Assembly (NCBI GenBank): GCA_034409055.1
Contig: DAOUMU010000311.1
Location: 1 to 44,662 of the forward strand
DNA: 44,662 nucleotides
From: DAOUMU01 sp034409055
GTDB lineage: Bacteria > Chloroflexota > Anaerolineae > 4572-78 > J111
Reading direction: 5' to 3'
Shown here: positions 15,551-23,884 of the stretch, in pieces
Position numbering within the stretch: the stretch's first letter is position 1
How the letters are laid out: each line of letters opens with the position of its first letter
Made by a program: the position numbers and the translations under genes
Notes under the pieces: generated by a model
The model's database searches: none
What the model saw: the letters and a program-made list of their open reading frames with translations, nothing else
What the model was told of the DNA's origin: nothing

Positions 15551-16392
15551 GACGACAGCAAACACAAAAGCTGGCAGTTGGCGTTATTACCACCGTTGCT
15601 GCCCTGGTGGTCATGCCCATTGTACTGGTCATCCTGTTCATCATCGTCAATGGTATAGCCGCCATCAACTGGGAGTTTCTCACCATGCCACCACGTAATG
15701 GCATGCGAGAAGGAGGCATTATGCCTGCCCTGTTGGGCACAGTGCTCCTGACCTTTGGCACGGCTATTGTCTCTATTCCCCTGGCTATTGGCGCGGCGAT
15801 CTATTTAGCTGAATACGCTGGCGATAACCGTCTGACTCGCTGGGTGCGGCTGGCTATCGTCAACCTGGCCGGTATCCCATCCATCGTCTACGGGCTCTTT
15901 GGGCTGGGCGCCTTCGTCCTCTTTCTGGAATTCGGCACGTCGATTGTGGCCGGCTCGTTGACCCTGGGCATTATGACCCTACCGGTGGTTATCAGCACCG
16001 CCGAAGAGGCAATTTTAGCCGTACCGCAGCAATTTCGGGTGGTGAGTCTGAGTCTGGGGGCGACCCGCTGGCAGACGATACGGTACCAGGTGCTGCCCCA
16101 GGCCCTGCCTGGCATTATCACGGGTATTATCTTGGGCCTGAGTCGCGCTGCCGGCGAAACGGCACCGATTCTTTTCACCGTGGCCGCGTTTTATCTGCCA
16201 GAGTTACCCAAATCGATCTTCGACCAGACGATGGCTTTGCCCTACCATCTTTATGTGATCTCTACCCAGGTACCAGGTATGCCCTTGACCATTCAATATG
16301 GCACCGCCCTGGTGCTGCTGTTACTAGTCCTTTCGCTAACACTGGTGGCCACCATTTTTCGCACCAGTATGCGTCGTCGTCGAGAGTGGTAG
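15547..16392 (+). CDS. pstA: phosphate ABC transporter permease PstA
   Basis: The 281-residue permease has six membrane helices and the PstA landmarks YLAEYAG near 80, NLAGIPSIVYGLFGLG near 101-116, and the coupling loop LSLGATRWQTIRYQVLPQALPGI near 171-193. Its ATG overlaps the pstC TGA (ATGA), indicating translational coupling. The first ATPase gene follows after 6 bases. Confidence 0.95.
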   Translation: MRRQQTQKLAVGVITTVAALVVMPIVLVILFIIVNGIAAINWEFLTMPPRNGMREGGIMPALLGTVLLTFGTAIVSIPLAIGAAIYLAEYAGDNRLTRWVRLAIVNLAGIPSIVYGLFGLGAFVLFLEFGTSIVAGSLTLGIMTLPVVISTAEEAILAVPQQFRVVSLSLGATRWQTIRYQVLPQALPGIITGIILGLSRAAGETAPILFTVAAFYLPELPKSIFDQTMALPYHLYVISTQVPGMPLTIQYGTALVLLLLVLSLTLVATIFRTSMRRRREW

Positions 16393-16398
16393 GTAGAC

Positions 16399-17157
16399 AT
16401 GCAACCCAAAATATCCATACAAAATCTATTTTTTACCTATGGCGACGGGACGGAAGCACTAAAGAATATCTCGATTAACATCTACGATAACGAGATTTTC
16501 GTGTTGTTCGGCCCGGCACGCAGCGGTAAGTCCACCTTGCTGCGATTGCTCAATCGTCTTTCTGACTTGATCGAAAATGCGAGACATCAGGGAACGATCC
16601 TATTTAACGGTAAAGATATTTTCGAGCGCGGTACTGATGTCACCGACCTACGCCGCCGGATCAGTATGGTCTTTGCCATTCCCACCCCACTACCCGGCAC
16701 CATCCGTGATAACCTGACTTATGGTTTGAGGATGGCTGGCATCCGCGACCAAGTCACCCTTGAGATGCGGGTCGAGCGATCCCTCAAACAGGCTGCCCTG
16801 TGGGACGAGGTCAAAGACCGACTGGATAGATCAGCTTCTGCCCTCTCTGGCGGCCAGAAGCAACGGTTGTGCCTGGCCCGTAGCCTGGCCCTGGAACCGG
16901 AGGTGGTCGTACTCGACAATCCAACATCCGGCCTGGATCCACTTTCGACAGGTATCGTCGAGGAGTCGCTCCATGAACTAAAGCAGCGCTACACCATCAT
17001 TATGGTGCCGCACAGTGTGCAACAGGCAGCCCGGGTAGCCAGTCGTGCTGCATTCTTACTGGACGGCGAACTGATCGAAGTTGACCGGGCCGGCAAACTC
17101 TTCGCCAATCCGCAGAATCAGCGCACAGAGGACTACATTACAGGACGGTTTGGCTAA
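16399..17157 (+). CDS. pstB: PstB-like ATPase, degenerate Walker B and Q-loop
   Basis: The 252-residue ABC ATPase is PstB-like in length and ending (EDYITGRFG). Walker A GPARSGKST (38-46), signature LSGGQ (149-153) and switch His (VPH, about 205) are kept. Two catalytic positions have changed: the Q-loop reads VFAIPTP (Ala93 instead of Gln), and Walker B reads VVVLDNPTSGLD (Asn174 instead of the catalytic Glu). It should bind ATP but hydrolyse poorly in its own site. The next gene, a second PstB sharing one base with this stop, has the complementary pattern, so the two probably form a heterodimer. It is not a pseudogene: the frame and other motifs are intact. Confidence 0.92.
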   Translation: MQPKISIQNLFFTYGDGTEALKNISINIYDNEIFVLFGPARSGKSTLLRLLNRLSDLIENARHQGTILFNGKDIFERGTDVTDLRRRISMVFAIPTPLPGTIRDNLTYGLRMAGIRDQVTLEMRVERSLKQAALWDEVKDRLDRSASALSGGQKQRLCLARSLALEPEVVVLDNPTSGLDPLSTGIVEESLHELKQRYTIIMVPHSVQQAARVASRAAFLLDGELIEVDRAGKLFANPQNQRTEDYITGRFG

Positions 17158-17912
17158 TGAAGAATAAAATCGAGGTGCAAGATTTTAGTTTCTATTATGG
17201 GGACTTTCAAGCCCTGATCGATCTGAACATCCCCATTCGAGAAAACCAGATCACCGCCTTGATCGGCCCTTCGGGATGCGGCAAATCCACCTTCTTGCGC
17301 GCCCTTAACCGCATGAACGAGACCATCAGTAATACCCGGGCCACAGGCAAGGTACTGTTGGACGGTAAAAATATTTACGATTCAGACGTAGATGTGGTAG
17401 AATTACGGCAGCGCATCGGGATGGTGTTCCAACGTCCGAACCCATTTTCGCAAAGCATCTACAATAACGTTGCTTTTGGCCCACGCGTTCTGGGTATGAC
17501 CAAAAACGGCAACCTTGATCAGATTGTACAGGAGAGCCTGAAAGAGGCTGTCCTGTGGGACGAAGTCAAACATCGCCTGCGAGACTCAGCTCTTGATCTG
17601 AATCCAGGTCAGCAGCAACGTTTATGTATTGCCCGGGCCATTGCTGTGAAACCGGAAGTGATCTTAATGGACGAGCCTTGCTCGGCCCTTGATCCGGTGG
17701 CTACGCTGCACATTGAGGATTTGATGCGCAGGTTGGCCGAGACCTACACCATTGTCATCGTTACCCATAATATGCAGCAGGCAGCACGTGCTTCTCACTG
17801 GACCGGCTTTTTCTGGCTCGGACGACTGGTCGAATTCAACAGAACAGCCGAGCTTTTTAGCTCACCCCAGGCGGAATTGACCGAGGCTTACATCACCGGT
17901 CGCCGTGGCTAA
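17157..17912 (+). CDS. pstB: PstB ATPase with degenerate signature motif
   Basis: The 251-residue PstB has Walker A GPSGCGKST (37-45), an intact Q-loop VFQRPNPF (Gln92), Walker B VILMDEPCSALDP (Glu173) and switch His (VTHNMQQAA, His204). The ABC signature, normally LSGGQ, reads LNPGQ (148-152). Its start overlaps the stop of the upstream pstB by one base. Paired with that paralogue, this Walker A/B plus the partner's LSGGQ would give one consensus ATP site, while the reverse pairing gives a degenerate site. As a homodimer both sites would lack a normal signature. Ends in EAYITGRRG as in PstB. Confidence 0.94.
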   Translation: MKNKIEVQDFSFYYGDFQALIDLNIPIRENQITALIGPSGCGKSTFLRALNRMNETISNTRATGKVLLDGKNIYDSDVDVVELRQRIGMVFQRPNPFSQSIYNNVAFGPRVLGMTKNGNLDQIVQESLKEAVLWDEVKHRLRDSALDLNPGQQQRLCIARAIAVKPEVILMDEPCSALDPVATLHIEDLMRRLAETYTIVIVTHNMQQAARASHWTGFFWLGRLVEFNRTAELFSSPQAELTEAYITGRRG

Positions 17913-17936
17913 GGCCAATTACTCATAGGAGGAATA

Positions 17937-18632
17937 ATGCGCGAACGATTTGAGAGAAAGCTCGCCGAGTTGCGTGATGAGATTTTAAAAATGGGGAGCA
18001 TGGTTGAAGAGGAACTGCAATTGGCCCTTAAAGCCTTGGAGAGATTGGATATCGACCTGGCTCATCAAGTGTTCGAGGCTGACACTGCGGTGAATGCCGC
18101 CCGCTTTTCCATTGAGGAGATGTGTTTCGAACTGATTGTGACCCAACAACCGGCGGCCCGAGACTTGCGGGCCATCGTGGCCGTGATGAATATGATCGTT
18201 GACCTGGAGCGTATGGGAGATCAGACTAAAGGCATCGCCAAGGTCATTCCGCATATGGTGCAGTACCCTAATCGACCACACCCCCCCGAACTCAAGCAAA
18301 TGGGTGAGTTGGTAGGCACTATGCTGCGTCAAAACATGACGGCCTATGCGCGCGATAACGTCGATTTGGCCAGGCTCGTCACCAACCAGGATGACGAGGT
18401 GGATGGACTCTACGCCCGCATTTTTACCCAGATCATGGAACGTATGGCCCAGACCCAGAATCCAGATAAGGTCGAGGCCACCTATGAGATTTTGCGGGTA
18501 GCCCGGGAGTTGGAACGCTTCGGCGACCTGGCGACTAATGTGGCCGAACGCATCATTTACATCGTAACGGGCAGGATGTATGAGGCAAACGTCGACCCGG
18601 ATGACATTCTGGATGAGCAGTTACGTAGATAA
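17937..18632 (+). CDS. phoU: phosphate signalling protein PhoU
   Basis: The 231-residue protein carries two PhoU three-helix repeats. The first has MGSMVEEELQLALKAL near 19-34 and DLRAIVAVMNMIVDLERMGDQ near 74-94. The second has DDEVDGLYARIF near 141-152 and AREL-ERFGDLATNVAERIIYI near 179-201. PhoU passes the Pst transport state to the PhoR kinase and restrains the Pho response. AGGAGG precedes the ATG. It ends the pst operon and converges on the PhoB-like gene across a hairpin. Confidence 0.95.
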   Translation: MRERFERKLAELRDEILKMGSMVEEELQLALKALERLDIDLAHQVFEADTAVNAARFSIEEMCFELIVTQQPAARDLRAIVAVMNMIVDLERMGDQTKGIAKVIPHMVQYPNRPHPPELKQMGELVGTMLRQNMTAYARDNVDLARLVTNQDDEVDGLYARIFTQIMERMAQTQNPDKVEATYEILRVARELERFGDLATNVAERIIYIVTGRMYEANVDPDDILDEQLRR

Positions 18633-18651
18633 AACCAAATAAATCTATCTC

Positions 18652-18710
18652 TTTCGTAGAGAGGGCATCCCTATGCCCGGCCCCCGCATAGGGATGCGGG
18701 GCCTACGAAA
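18652..18710. terminator. hairpin between convergent phoU and regulator genes
   Basis: TTTCGTAG (18652-18659) pairs with CTACGAAA (18703-18710), and inside GCATCCCTATGC (18665-18676) pairs with GCATAGGGATGC (18686-18697). It lies between convergent stops and can act as a two-way terminator. The GGCATCCCTATGCC core also occurs in the repeat at 31663, so it is likely an interspersed element placed here. Confidence 0.6.
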
Positions 18711-18727
18711 AAGAAAATTCCTAATCA

Positions 18728-19420
18728 TTAACCTTCAAATCGATAGCCAATGCTGCGAATGGTCGTAATTCGTTTCGGCTTTGAAGGTTCCTCTTCTATC
18801 TTCTCACGCAACCAACGAATGTGTACGTCAACCGTGCGGGACTCACCATAATAGTCATAGCCCCAGACTTTAGTCAGCAATAAGTCACGCGAGAGAACGA
18901 CTCTCCGATTACGCATCAATTCTGCCAGCAGGTCGAACTCTTTATGGCTCAGGTCTAACTCTTGTTCTCCTTTATAAACCCGACGCCCAACCAGGTCGAG
19001 CCTTAAATCACCTGATTGAAGATGCTCAGGTGCGGTAGGCTTGGATTTGCGACGCAGGGCGGCTCGTACGCGGGCCAAAAATTCCCCCAGACTAAAGGGT
19101 TTGGTGATGTAGTCATCAGCGCCGGAGTCAAGGCCGATGATTTTATCCACCTCGCTGGAGCGGGCCGTCAGCATGATGATCGGGATTTCCAGCTCACGGT
19201 GCAGGATACGACAGACCGAGAGACCGTCTAACTCCGGCAGCATAACATCCAGGATAATTAAGTCAGGGGTCTGGGTCCGGGCCAACTCCAAACCGGTTTG
19301 GCCATCGGCCGCAGTCGTAACAAGATAACCTTCTCTTTCCAGGTTATAGGCTAACGTTTGTTGTAAGGTTTCATCATCCTCGACAATCAGGATAGATTTG
19401 GAATTATTGTTATCTGACAT
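18728..19420 (-). CDS. OmpR/PhoB-type response regulator
   Basis: The 230-residue regulator starts at the ATG at 19420 (SDNNNSKSILIVEDDETL); the open frame runs about 100 bases further upstream but there encodes an inverted-repeat element. The receiver domain has EDD, the phosphoacceptor in LIILDVMLPELDG, the LTARS Thr/Ser and KPF Lys. The C-terminal winged helix ends TVDVHIRWLREKIE...IRSIGYRF, typical of PhoB/PhoP. It is the likely binder of the TTAAC array at 13420. Its kinase gene lies upstream on the same strand, but that kinase has lost its His; the PhoR-like kinase at 9101 is intact. Confidence 0.92.
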   Translation of the reverse strand: MSDNNNSKSILIVEDDETLQQTLAYNLEREGYLVTTAADGQTGLELARTQTPDLIILDVMLPELDGLSVCRILHRELEIPIIMLTARSSEVDKIIGLDSGADDYITKPFSLGEFLARVRAALRRKSKPTAPEHLQSGDLRLDLVGRRVYKGEQELDLSHKEFDLLAELMRNRRVVLSRDLLLTKVWGYDYYGESRTVDVHIRWLREKIEEEPSKPKRITTIRSIGYRFEG

Positions 19421-19463
19421 TTCTATACCCGTATGATCTGTCGAGGCAATTATAGCACAAGCC

Positions 19464-19576
19464 GTATCCTCTCCAAAAGTAAGGGCGAGGCAAGTCGGAT
19501 TGGTAGTGATCGAAGCAAACAAGCCACGCTCCGACTTGCCTCGCCCCTACATCACCAACCAATTTGAAGAGGATAC
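19464..19576. repeat. 113-bp nested inverted-repeat element
   Basis: GTATCCTCT (19464-19472) pairs with AGAGGATAC (19568-19576). Inside, GGGCGAGGCAAGTCGGA (19483-19499) pairs perfectly with its 17-base complement at 19530-19546. The element fills most of the 209 bases between the kinase stop and the regulator start, so both are probably on one transcript with a large hairpin between. It has the look of a MITE-like element; no coding capacity. Confidence 0.75.
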
Positions 19577-19629
19577 CACAAGCCGGATAATGAAAGCGAA
19601 TCAACGGCGGGGGCGGTTCAGGGTATAAC

Positions 19630-22008
19630 CTAATATTCCTGGGTTATCGGCAAAGCGACTTGAAAAACAGAACCTTCACCAACCACGCTTTCCACCCAAA
19701 CCCGGCCATTGTACAACTCAACCAGCTCTTTGACCACGGCCAGACCCATACCCATGCCGCCCTGTTCATCCGGATTTTGATTGTGTCCTCGATAGAAAGG
19801 ATCGAAAATTCGTTTGATCTCTATTCGAGAAATACCGATGCCAGTATCAGCCACTGCCAGCAGCAGGTAAGGGCGGGTTGTGTTCCCCTCCCGCTCAGAC
19901 TGTACCCAAGCCCGTAGCGTTACCTGGCCGCCCGGAGGGGTAAAACGACAGGCATTGGAGAGCAAATTATCCAATATCCGGCGCAGGTGTCTACCATCAA
20001 TGGTCATTAACGGTAATTCGGTCTTAATTTCACGGCTTAAACTCAATTCATGCACTTCAGCCAGGGAGGCTATCTCCCGCAGAGCCTCACCAATAACCTT
20101 GGCTACATCTGTTTCTTCAAACCTGGGTAAAACCTGATGCTTTTTCTGGGTGGTAATGCGGATAGCATTGTCAAGAATTTCCACCATCCGTTCGGAACTG
20201 CTGTGAATAATCTGCTGTACGTGCATCTGTTCTGGCGAATAGTCACCCATGGCCCCATTGGTAATTAATTCTGAGTAACCCTTGACGGTTGTTAAGGGGG
20301 CCCGTAATTCACGAGATAGGGCCGCCATAAAATCATTTCTGACCCTATCGGCTCTGACCTCACGAGTCACATCTCTAAAAACGGCGATAATGCCCAACCA
20401 CTGGTATTCGTCGTTACGCCAGGGAACCAGTCGGCCCTGAATGACTTGATCATTGGTTTCAACGAAGGTGGGCACAGCCTGGTTACGCCGGGAGAAGGCC
20501 ACCATTAAATCCTCTATCGGCTCCTGGGTATCAATTTCGCCATAAATAGTTCCGATGGGTTGGCCAAGCAGTTCCCGGCGTGGTTTACCCAGGATACGTT
20601 CGGCAGCTCGATTGACCAGGCGAACCTGGCCCCTGGTATCACTGACCACGATACCATCGCCAATGGTTTCCAAAATTGCCTGATATGCTTCAAACCTGTT
20701 AGTCTGTTCTGGCTTGCTGGCTACGACCGTCCCATTGGTCCGTTCTGGTTCGGTGACCGTTACCGCCGTCTTTATCTGCTCGGGGCCGGTGGTAGCCACA
20801 GCCTCTTTGGTTTGTTTTTGCTCAGTCACAGCCATTGCCCTGGCCTGCGTTTCAAGCTCAAGATAGCGGCGACGATGCTCAACCAGGGTCGCAATTTGCG
20901 AGGCCAAAGCTTGGCATAAACGCACATCGTTTTCACGGATGGGACGCTTGGTAACCGGGTTACCCAACACCAACACCCCAATAGGCTGGCCCTGCACAGC
21001 TAAGGGTTGGATCAACGTCGGTCCCAGCCGCTCTTCGTGCCAGAGGGCATAGAGTTTATTCAAGCCATTAAGGTTTTGCCGGCCTGTTTTGGGCTGAGGC
21101 AGCAGTATTTGCCGCTGGCTTTCAATGGCTGCCTGTAGAGGGGGGCAGTTGGCCACCGGAAAAGCGACGTCACCTTGCCTGGCCAAGTGCACCGGTCGTT
21201 CTGGGCTGTACAGGGTCACCAGGCGAGCTTGTCCTTTGACCCGGCCATCCAACATCACAATAGCCGATTGATCAGCATGGGTAATGTGGGCCATACTCTG
21301 GGCAATATGCTCCATCGACTGGCTCAAATTGGGCACATTGCTGATCAGTTCGCTCACTTCAAGCCATCGTTGTCGCTCCCGACTGAGATTGGCAGCCTCC
21401 TGGACTAAAGCCTCTGCCATTTTCTGTTGATCCCGATAGGTTCGATAGTGAGCCTGGATACGCTCCCAATGAATAGCGTTAATAAAAAAGGCATAGGCCA
21501 ACAAGTTAATTAACCAGGAGACATTGGTGAAGTGCAACAAACTCAAAAAATTGGCCAGGGCCAAAATTAGGGGGGTGGCCAGATGAGGCCAACGCACCTG
21601 ACCCAGACTGGTTAAAATGAGGGACGTACTAAAGATAGCAATGGTCAGGCTAAAAATTTCAGGGGGAATCGGCCAAATTGGCATGAGCGGTAAAATAGAG
21701 AAAAGCAAAGCGACCGCTGTGCCTAACCAGGCCAGTTTCGGCCAAGGTGCAGGCAAATGTGAGGTCGGGCCAGTTAATGCCCACACCACACAAAAAGTAC
21801 TGAAAATTTCCAACGCACCGATACCAGCCCTGGCCATCTGGTGAGTCGCTGGGATGGCGAGAGAAATTATCAAAGCCAGAGAGCGGCTGATAACCAGCAG
21901 AAAAAGGGGCAACAGTCGACCAGGGCGAGTGCCTCCAGAAAAACTACCCAGCCCCAACAACAAAGCCGCCAGGGTAAACAGATTAGCCGCAAGCAGGTAT
22001 ATCTGCAT
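19630..22008 (-). CDS. membrane histidine kinase lacking phosphoacceptor His
   Basis: The 792-residue protein has about six or seven membrane helices (residues 5-185), a coiled linker, a GAF domain (about 225-390), a repeat-rich linker with TxPEQT-like units (about 405-450), PAS (about 455-560), a HisKA dimerisation helix, and HATPase with NLLSNACRF, DTGIGIS and GGMGMGLAVVKEL. In the H-box, normally SHELRxPL, it reads ALSRELRAPL: codon CGT (20313-20311) gives Arg566 where His is required. ATP-binding motifs are intact. It cannot autophosphorylate in the usual way; it could still be a phosphatase, an ATP sensor, or a partner in a heterodimer. It lies directly upstream of the PhoB-like regulator. 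Confidence 0.9.
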   Translation of the reverse strand: MQIYLLAANLFTLAALLLGLGSFSGGTRPGRLLPLFLLVISRSLALIISLAIPATHQMARAGIGALEIFSTFCVVWALTGPTSHLPAPWPKLAWLGTAVALLFSILPLMPIWPIPPEIFSLTIAIFSTSLILTSLGQVRWPHLATPLILALANFLSLLHFTNVSWLINLLAYAFFINAIHWERIQAHYRTYRDQQKMAEALVQEAANLSRERQRWLEVSELISNVPNLSQSMEHIAQSMAHITHADQSAIVMLDGRVKGQARLVTLYSPERPVHLARQGDVAFPVANCPPLQAAIESQRQILLPQPKTGRQNLNGLNKLYALWHEERLGPTLIQPLAVQGQPIGVLVLGNPVTKRPIRENDVRLCQALASQIATLVEHRRRYLELETQARAMAVTEQKQTKEAVATTGPEQIKTAVTVTEPERTNGTVVASKPEQTNRFEAYQAILETIGDGIVVSDTRGQVRLVNRAAERILGKPRRELLGQPIGTIYGEIDTQEPIEDLMVAFSRRNQAVPTFVETNDQVIQGRLVPWRNDEYQWLGIIAVFRDVTREVRADRVRNDFMAALSRELRAPLTTVKGYSELITNGAMGDYSPEQMHVQQIIHSSSERMVEILDNAIRITTQKKHQVLPRFEETDVAKVIGEALREIASLAEVHELSLSREIKTELPLMTIDGRHLRRILDNLLSNACRFTPPGGQVTLRAWVQSEREGNTTRPYLLLAVADTGIGISRIEIKRIFDPFYRGHNQNPDEQGGMGMGLAVVKELVELYNGRVWVESVVGEGSVFQVALPITQEY

Positions 22009-22132
22009 CTACCTCAACTCAATCGTAATTTGAGATAGCTCCGGTAAAAAAATTCCTGTAATATCAAATTGATAGCCAGGGATATCTGAAGACCCGCAAC
22101 ATGACGCTTGTTAAACTGGAAAGGTACAAACG

Positions 22133-22169
22133 CAGGCCACGTTCTTTACTGAACGCGGCCTGGCTTTTT
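22133..22169 (+). terminator. GC-rich hairpin with short T-run
   Basis: CAGGCCACGTTC (from 22134) pairs with GAACGCGGCCTG (22151-22162) with one mismatch and is followed by GCTTTTTG. It lies between divergent genes, where no plus-strand gene ends. It may end an antisense or small RNA, or be an interspersed hairpin. Confidence 0.4.
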
Positions 22170-22271
22170 GCCGAAGCTTTCACCTCAAGTATAGCAAATC
22201 CGCCGAACTGAAACAATGGGCTTTTGGGGGGATGTGTCAGCCAGGAATATTTACAAACTCCACTATAAAAA

Positions 22272-22300
22272 TTGCCTCCCGTTTTATCCTGTGCTAGACT
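22272..22300 (+). promoter_or_regulatory. sigma70-type promoter for radical SAM gene
   Basis: TTGCCT (22272-22277), a 17-bp spacer, and TAGACT (22295-22300) preceded by TG two bases before (extended -10). Predicted start near 22307 leaves a leader of about 17 bases with CGGAGG (22311-22316) before TTG at 22324. Confidence 0.65.
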
Positions 22301-22323
22301 CAGGGCAAAACGGAGGAAAAAAT

Positions 22324-23676
22324 TTGGAAATCCGAAAAGTTCTGCTCATTCATCCGGGCCGTGAAGGCCGTATCTTTGGTAAAGCACCGGCCATTCCCTA
22401 CACGTTAATGCGTCTGGCCTCGTTGGTGCCAGATGGAATCGAGGTAGAAATTTGGGATGAGAATTGGGAGTATCTGGATAACAAAATTCGCACCCTGGGT
22501 AAGCATGACTTGGTTGGCATTACTTCCAAAACATTAGCCATTGAGACCGCCGAACGTTATACCAAAATCGCCCATAAAGCCGGCGTACAAACCGTAGTCG
22601 TGGGGGGGGCTCATGCCACGTTGATGCCCGAAGATGTGGCGCGCTGGGCCGATGTGGTGGTTACGGGTGAAGCTTACCGGACCTGGCCCCAAATTATTGA
22701 AGATTTTCAAAACGATAGGCTCAAGCCGCTGTACAACGATACCGAGTGGGCCGACCTGGCCGGCGTGGCTCCCTTGACGGACCGGGTTATTACCCAGGTA
22801 GATGAGCGACGGCGCTACTGGACTCCCCTATTAGAAATTACGCGAGGCTGTCCGCGCAACTGCTCCTTCTGTACCGCCATCCGGGTCAGCGGACAGAAGA
22901 TGCGTTTTCGACCGGTGGAGGAGATTGTCGAGGAGATTGAACGGCGTCAGATTGACCGTTTCTTCTTAACCGACGATAATTTTGGCCTGGCCTTTGCCAT
23001 CGACCCGGACTACACAGAAAAGCTTTTCCTGGCCCTGGAAAAGCTGCCGCTGCGTGGTTGGACCACCCAGGCCGAAATGATGGTGGCCAAATATCCGGAG
23101 TTACTCAAGCTGGCCCGGCGGGCCCACCTGGATAAATTCTTTATCGGTTTTGAGTCGGTTAACCCGGCCAACCGGCGTGAGTTGGGAGGCAAAAGCAAGG
23201 GGTTAATACAACAATATCAAGAGGCCATTAATAGCATCCAGGCTCACGGGATTGGGGTGGTCGGGCTCTTTGTTTTTGGGTTTGATGCCGATACCCCTCA
23301 AGTGATGTGGGACACCTGGGAATTCGCCAAAAAATCCGCCCTGGACAGCATGAGCGCCACCGTCCTGACCCCCTATCCCGGGACGCCTTTCCGAGCGCAA
23401 CTGATTAAAGAAAATCGCCTGATCCCCGGCAAGACCTGGCGCTATTACGATACCGCCCACGTTACTTACTATCCCCAGCAAATGACGGTGGAGGAATTTG
23501 AGCAAGAGTACGACCGCATCTGCCGCACCATCTACTCTCCCTTTAGAATTGTCCAGCGCGGCTTGCGGGCGCTGGGTCGGCATCCAGTACGCCGCATGCC
23601 GGCCAAACTCTTCGGCAGTTTCAGCACGGATTACGGTTACCGCAGAACATTCGCCTGGCGACACGCTTTTTCCTGA
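22324..23676 (+). CDS. B12-binding-domain radical SAM protein
   Basis: The protein is 450 residues from the TTG at 22324, chosen because CGGAGG lies 7 bases before it, the conserved LEIRKVLLIHP strand begins there, and a good promoter leaves only about 17 bases of leader; the upstream in-frame ATG at 22216 precedes that promoter. Residues 1-150 form a cobalamin-binding-like Rossmann domain (VVVGGAHATLMPEDV, VVTGEA). The radical SAM cluster is CPRNCSFC (Cys176, Cys180, Cys183), followed by a TIM-barrel core (FFLTDDNFG, KFFIGFES, GLFVFGFD) and a C-terminal segment of about 80 residues. Relatives include methyltransferases and hopanoid or lipid-modifying enzymes. The substrate is unknown; no pathway genes adjoin. 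Confidence 0.88.
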   Translation: MEIRKVLLIHPGREGRIFGKAPAIPYTLMRLASLVPDGIEVEIWDENWEYLDNKIRTLGKHDLVGITSKTLAIETAERYTKIAHKAGVQTVVVGGAHATLMPEDVARWADVVVTGEAYRTWPQIIEDFQNDRLKPLYNDTEWADLAGVAPLTDRVITQVDERRRYWTPLLEITRGCPRNCSFCTAIRVSGQKMRFRPVEEIVEEIERRQIDRFFLTDDNFGLAFAIDPDYTEKLFLALEKLPLRGWTTQAEMMVAKYPELLKLARRAHLDKFFIGFESVNPANRRELGGKSKGLIQQYQEAINSIQAHGIGVVGLFVFGFDADTPQVMWDTWEFAKKSALDSMSATVLTPYPGTPFRAQLIKENRLIPGKTWRYYDTAHVTYYPQQMTVEEFEQEYDRICRTIYSPFRIVQRGLRALGRHPVRRMPAKLFGSFSTDYGYRRTFAWRHAFS

Positions 23677-23713
23677 GCGTATCTTCGATGTGTTGCGTGT
23701 TGCGTATTTTCAC

Positions 23714-23846
23714 TACCCGACACGAGGAGAGAAACCAGGTTTTTTGTCGTCTGAACCAAGCTAATCGTTGCTTTTTGAGCATTCTGGAGAGCCAAAAATG
23801 CCTCAGCAAGTGAAAAACCTGGTTTCTGATTTTCAAATGTCGGGTA
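23714..23846. repeat. 133-bp inverted-repeat element
   Basis: Outer arms TACCCGACA (23714-23722) and TGTCGGGTA (23838-23846); inner arms AGAAACCAGGTTTTT (23730-23744) and its 15-base perfect complement (23813-23827). The left flank carries GTGTTGC words. It fills the space between the radical SAM gene and the convergent Pro/Thr-rich protein gene, and may act as a terminator. Confidence 0.7.
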
Positions 23847-23884
23847 ACGAATTGCGTATTTAGAGACGATCTTTACACTCTACG

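Noticed and set aside
19421..19522. N-terminal extension of the response regulator
   Set aside because: The extra residues come from the inverted-repeat element; the receiver domain starts normally after the ATG at 19420.
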